From Lacrimispora xylanisolvens (lineage in GTDB: Bacteria; Bacillota; Clostridia; Lachnospirales; Lachnospiraceae), in contig CP070896.1 of assembly GCA_017084465.1 (NCBI GenBank), forward strand, positions 1 to 64,000: a DNA stretch of 64,000 nt, in the 5' to 3' direction. Made by a program: the position numbers and the translations under genes. Of this stretch, positions 60,997 to 64,000 are shown one piece after another. Below the pieces are notes generated by a model that ran no database searches, was not told the origin of the DNA, and saw nothing but the letters and a program-made list of their open reading frames with translations. How positions within the stretch are numbered: the first letter of the stretch is position 1; each line of letters opens with the position of its first letter.

Positions 60997-62361
60997 GTGA
61001 AAGAAATCAAGATTTCGGAAGAATTTTTAAACAGAATGAGGGACTTGCTGGGAGAAGAGGACTATAAGGCCTATCTAAATAGCTTTGAGGAAGAACGGCT
61101 GTATGGACTGCGGGTCAATACATTGAAGATTTCCCCCGAAGCGTTTGTGAAAATGACATCGTTAAAGCTTCATCCTGTTCCATGGATTAACAATGGATTT
61201 TATTATGAAGGAGAACAGCGTCCTGCAAAAGATCCTTATTATTACGCCGGACTTTATTATCTGCAGGAACCCAGCGCCATGACACCGGCACATATGCTTC
61301 CAATCGCGCCGGGAGATAAGGTTCTGGATCTTTGCGCTGCTCCGGGAGGCAAAAGCACGGAACTTGGGGCAAAGTTAAAGGGAAAGGGGCTCCTGGTCTC
61401 AAATGATATCAGTAATTCCAGAGCACGTGCACTGTTAAAAAATCTGGAGCTGTGGGGAATCGAAAATATCTGTGTTACCAGCGAGGAACCTCAAAAGTTA
61501 AAAACCACATTTACTGGTTTCTTTGATAAAATTCTTGTGGATGCACCCTGTTCCGGAGAAGGGATGTTTCGAAAAGACGCGGACATGGTAAAAAGCTATG
61601 AAGAGCATGGGCCGGAATATTACTGCGCAATTCAGAAAGAAATCGTTGGACATGCGGTGGATATGCTGGCTCCCGGCGGACTTATGATGTACTCAACCTG
61701 TACCTTCTCCATTTGTGAAAACGAAGATATTATCCGCCTCATCCTGGATAATTATACTGATATGGAATTGGTAAAGCTGCCGCTGTTTGAAGGAGCTTGC
61801 GATGGAATCGGTCTGTCAGGCTGCCTTCGTCTGTTTCCTCATAAAATTAAGGGAGAGGGCCATTTTATGGCACTTTTAAGGAAAAAGGGCGGATCTGTTG
61901 GGACAGAAGAGGCAAAGACCGGAAGGAAAAAGGAAAAAGAGCTGCCCAAAGAACTTTCCCAGTTTCTTTCTCTGATATCAAAACCTCTCATCAGCTCCCG
62001 CATTGAGATAAAAAATGACTGTGTGTATTATCTTCCGGAATATTTTCCGGAAAACGGAGGAAAACTCCGTTACCTTCGAACAGGACTTTGCCTTGGTGAG
62101 ATGAAAAAAGAACGGTTTGAACCTTCTCAGGCGCTGGCACAGTCTTTAAAAATGGAAGAATTTAAACAAACTCTCTCATTTCAAAAAGAAGATGAAAGAG
62201 TGATCCGGTATTTAAAAGGAGAAACTGTTTTTTTAACAGAAACGGAAGAACGAATAAAGGGCTGGTGCTTAATCTGCGTAGACGGATTTCCTCTGGGATT
62301 TGCAAAAGGCAATGGCGATACCCTTAAAAATAAATACTATCCGGGATGGCGGTGGCAGTGA
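60997..62361 (+). CDS. RsmF-like rRNA/tRNA cytosine-C5-methyltransferase (NOL1/NOP2/Sun)
   Basis: 454 residues, intact. The SAM domain has VLDLCAAPGGKSTELGAKL, catalytic motif IV DAPCSGEGMFRK and motif VI MYSTCTFSICENEDI with the nucleophile Cys; the C-terminal half is an RNA-binding extension as in RsmF (16S m5C1407 in E. coli). The exact base is unknown in Clostridia. GTG start with GGGAG 8 bp upstream. The next gene overlaps by one base. Confidence 0.92.
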   Translation: MKEIKISEEFLNRMRDLLGEEDYKAYLNSFEEERLYGLRVNTLKISPEAFVKMTSLKLHPVPWINNGFYYEGEQRPAKDPYYYAGLYYLQEPSAMTPAHMLPIAPGDKVLDLCAAPGGKSTELGAKLKGKGLLVSNDISNSRARALLKNLELWGIENICVTSEEPQKLKTTFTGFFDKILVDAPCSGEGMFRKDADMVKSYEEHGPEYYCAIQKEIVGHAVDMLAPGGLMMYSTCTFSICENEDIIRLILDNYTDMELVKLPLFEGACDGIGLSGCLRLFPHKIKGEGHFMALLRKKGGSVGTEEAKTGRKKEKELPKELSQFLSLISKPLISSRIEIKNDCVYYLPEYFPENGGKLRYLRTGLCLGEMKKERFEPSQALAQSLKMEEFKQTLSFQKEDERVIRYLKGETVFLTETEERIKGWCLICVDGFPLGFAKGNGDTLKNKYYPGWRWQ

Positions 62362-63107
62362 TGAAAGAGATTCGATTAGATAAATATTTAACTGAAATGG
62401 GAGAAGGAACAAGAAGTCAGATCAAAGAGATGGCAAGAAAAGGCAGAATTACCGTTGACGGGATTCCAGAGAAAAAATCGGAACGCAAAATTATTCCGGA
62501 CCAGAATGTCATTGCTGTTGACGGAAGAACCATCTCCTACGCAGAAGTAGAATATTATATGCTGTGCAAGCCTCAGGGGGTTGTATCAGCGACAGAAGAT
62601 AAACGGTATCAGACGGTGATTGACTTGATCACCGATCGAAAGCGGGGAGATTTATTCCCGGTAGGAAGACTGGATATTGATACGGAAGGTCTTCTTCTTA
62701 TTACCAATGACGGAGATCTGGCTCATCAGCTTTTATCTCCCAAAAAGCATGTGGATAAGGTGTACTATGCAAAAATAGACGGAGAGATTCCTGCAGATGC
62801 AGCGAAGCGCATGGAGGAGGGAGTGGAACTGGAAGATGGGACTTTAACCATGCCTGCCCGTCTTGAAATTCTGGAATACGGAAATCCATCCACCATACGT
62901 CTTACCATCAGGGAAGGAAAATTCCATCAGGTAAAACGAATGTTTGAAGCGCTGGGGTGCAGTGTGGTATACTTAAAGAGACTCTCTATGGGAAGTTTAA
63001 AACTGGATGAGAATTTACAGCCGGGAGATTACCGCCCCCTTACAAGAGAAGAGATTGACTTATTAAAGAGCCATGGAAAGGAAGAAAAAACAAAAGATGT
63101 TAAATGA
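62361..63107 (+). CDS. RsuA/RluB-family pseudouridine synthase
   Basis: 248 residues, intact. N-terminal S4 domain (RLDKYLTEMGEGTRSQIKEM), catalytic Asp in FPVGRLDIDTEGLLLITND, and C-terminal GKFHQVKRMFEALG. It probably modifies U516 of 16S rRNA (RsuA type), but RluB-like action is not excluded. Start by TGATG overlap with the previous gene, so it is translationally coupled to a second rRNA-modifying enzyme. Confidence 0.9.
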   Translation: MKEIRLDKYLTEMGEGTRSQIKEMARKGRITVDGIPEKKSERKIIPDQNVIAVDGRTISYAEVEYYMLCKPQGVVSATEDKRYQTVIDLITDRKRGDLFPVGRLDIDTEGLLLITNDGDLAHQLLSPKKHVDKVYYAKIDGEIPADAAKRMEEGVELEDGTLTMPARLEILEYGNPSTIRLTIREGKFHQVKRMFEALGCSVVYLKRLSMGSLKLDENLQPGDYRPLTREEIDLLKSHGKEEKTKDVK

Positions 63108-63762
63108 GAAAAAAGCCGTGATTTTTGATCTGGATGGAACCCTGGTGGATTCCATGTGGATGTGGAAATCCATTGATATAGAATTTTTAGGAAGCAGGGG
63201 AATTGCCTGTCCCGAAGATTTAGAAAAAGAGATTGAAGGAATGAGCTTTACGGAAACTGCTTTTTATTTTAAAGAGCGTTTTAAGCTTACAGAATCTCTG
63301 GAAGAGATCAAGGGGATCTGGACAGATATGTCTCTGGATAAATATAAGAATGAAGTACCCTTAAAAGCTGGAGCAGGAGAATTTCTGGCTTATCTGGCAT
63401 CCCAGGGTCTTTCCATGGGAATTGCCACCAGCAACGGCAGAGAGATGGTGGAGGCGGTGATTGATTCCTTAAAAATCGGGAAGTATTTTAATGTAGTAGC
63501 TACTTCCTGTGAGGTTGCGGCAGGGAAGCCTGCTCCGGATATTTATTTAAAGGTGGCAAAGGAGCTTAACGTCATACCGTCACAGTGTCTGGTGTTTGAA
63601 GATGTTCCGGCAGGAATACTTGCAGGGAAACGTGCCGGAATGACAGTCTGTGCCATAGATGACGGATTTTCCAAAGCAATGGAAAAAGAAAAACGGGAAC
63701 TTGCCGATTATTTTATTTACGATTATTACCAGCTGTTAGAAAGAAATGGAGTTCAATCATGA
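63097..63762 (+). CDS. HAD-superfamily phosphatase (beta-phosphoglucomutase-like)
   Basis: About 221 residues. Motif I AVIFDLDGTLVDSMWMW holds the nucleophile Asp, motif II IATSNGREM, motif III Lys in AAGKPAPDIYLK, motif IV VFEDVPAGILAGKRAG. The class is the C1-capped HAD hydrolases with phosphoglucomutase-like members. Start 63097 is favoured by GGAAGG upstream, though ATG 63073 is also possible. It overlaps the synthase gene by 11 bp. Substrate unknown. Confidence 0.88.
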   Translation: MLNEKKAVIFDLDGTLVDSMWMWKSIDIEFLGSRGIACPEDLEKEIEGMSFTETAFYFKERFKLTESLEEIKGIWTDMSLDKYKNEVPLKAGAGEFLAYLASQGLSMGIATSNGREMVEAVIDSLKIGKYFNVVATSCEVAAGKPAPDIYLKVAKELNVIPSQCLVFEDVPAGILAGKRAGMTVCAIDDGFSKAMEKEKRELADYFIYDYYQLLERNGVQS

Positions 63763-64000
63763 TGCACGACTATCTACCGATCACCAGGGCGGACATGAAT
63801 ATCCGGGGGTGGAAACAATGTGACTTTGTCTATGTAACAGGGGATGCCTATGTAGACCACCCGTCTTTTGGACACGCCATAATCAGCCGTCTGTTAGAGG
63901 CACATGGATATAAGGTGGGAATCATAGCACAGCCCGACTGGAAGGATCCATCAAGCATTTCTGTTCTTGGTGAACCAAGGCTTGGATTTCTAGTTTCCGG
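63759..64000 (+). CDS. YgiQ-family radical SAM protein, partial
   Basis: The start of a gene cut by the window end. Tandem ATG codons at 63759 and 63762 overlap the HAD stop. The 80 visible residues contain RADMNIRGWKQCDFVYVTGD, AYVDHPSFGHAIISRLLEA and VGIIAQPDW, the usual N-terminus of the UPF0313/YgiQ family. The radical SAM cysteines lie beyond the window. Function of the family is unknown. Confidence 0.88.
   Translation, partial: MMHDYLPITRADMNIRGWKQCDFVYVTGDAYVDHPSFGHAIISRLLEAHGYKVGIIAQPDWKDPSSISVLGEPRLGFLVS

Noticed and set aside
1-64000. Programmed ribosomal frameshifting or mass pseudogene formation
   Set aside because: Shifts of both signs occur at many plain homopolymers in housekeeping genes without slippery heptamers or shared stimulatory structures; error in the sequence is simpler.

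Overview
The window is a low-GC Firmicutes chromosome segment. It most resembles an anaerobic, spore-forming Lachnospiraceae (Clostridium cluster XIVa, Lacrimispora/C. saccharolyticum-like). The grounds are an alpha/beta SASP gene, gerW, ylbJ, a PduL-type phosphotransacetylase with acetate kinase, the ackA-yceD-rpmF and plsX-acpP-rnc-smc-ftsY gene sets, and an Agr-type quorum locus. No rRNA, tRNA, insertion sequence, integrase or CRISPR array was seen. The genus is inferred from gene content, not from a search.

The DNA carries about 40 single- or double-base indels, mostly in homopolymer runs and mostly inside genes that should be essential (polA, coaE, rnc, smc, ftsY, fakA). Each break continues cleanly in another frame, so these genes are annotated as one CDS each with the break position given. 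Sequencing or assembly error is much likelier than decay.

Layout. 1-7.3 kb: end of polA, coaE, a WalJ/YycJ metallohydrolase, an ACT/UPF0210 pair, a Methyltransf_32 protein, a MIF-like tautomerase and a Nudix hydrolase. 7.3-11.4 kb: tmcAL (acetate-using tRNA modification, minus strand), pduL-ackA, then yceD-rpmF behind a near-consensus promoter with an overlapping palindrome. 11.4-29.3 kb: a carbohydrate block that separates rpmF from plsX. It holds a xylan-type set (acetylesterase, GH43, AraC regulator, CUT1 ABC importer without ATPase, GH3), a LacI-controlled pentose operon (deoC, PfkB kinase, rbsD, rbsA, rbsC, rbsB) that may serve deoxyribose, and a MATE exporter. 29.4-37.5 kb: plsX-acpP-rnc-smc-ftsY-ilvA, with tandem 51-bp stem-loop repeats on both sides of rnc.

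37.5-40.9 kb: a complete agr locus, agrCA on minus and agrBD on plus, with an AgrD that lacks cysteine and an unknown small gene behind it. 40.9-42.7 kb: rqcH. 42.8-50.8 kb: yicC-gmk-rpoZ-rimO-pgsA-cinA, two unknown proteins, then the ytfI-like/gerW sporulation pair and a 45-residue membrane peptide. 51-57 kb: rpmB (minus), a Gls24 protein, fakA, recG, a DUF975 protein and udk. 57-64 kb: SASP, rsmD-coaD, a coiled-coil protein, ylbJ (minus), an M23 peptidase, an RsmF-like methylase, an RsuA-family pseudouridine synthase, a HAD phosphatase and the start of a YgiQ-type radical SAM protein.
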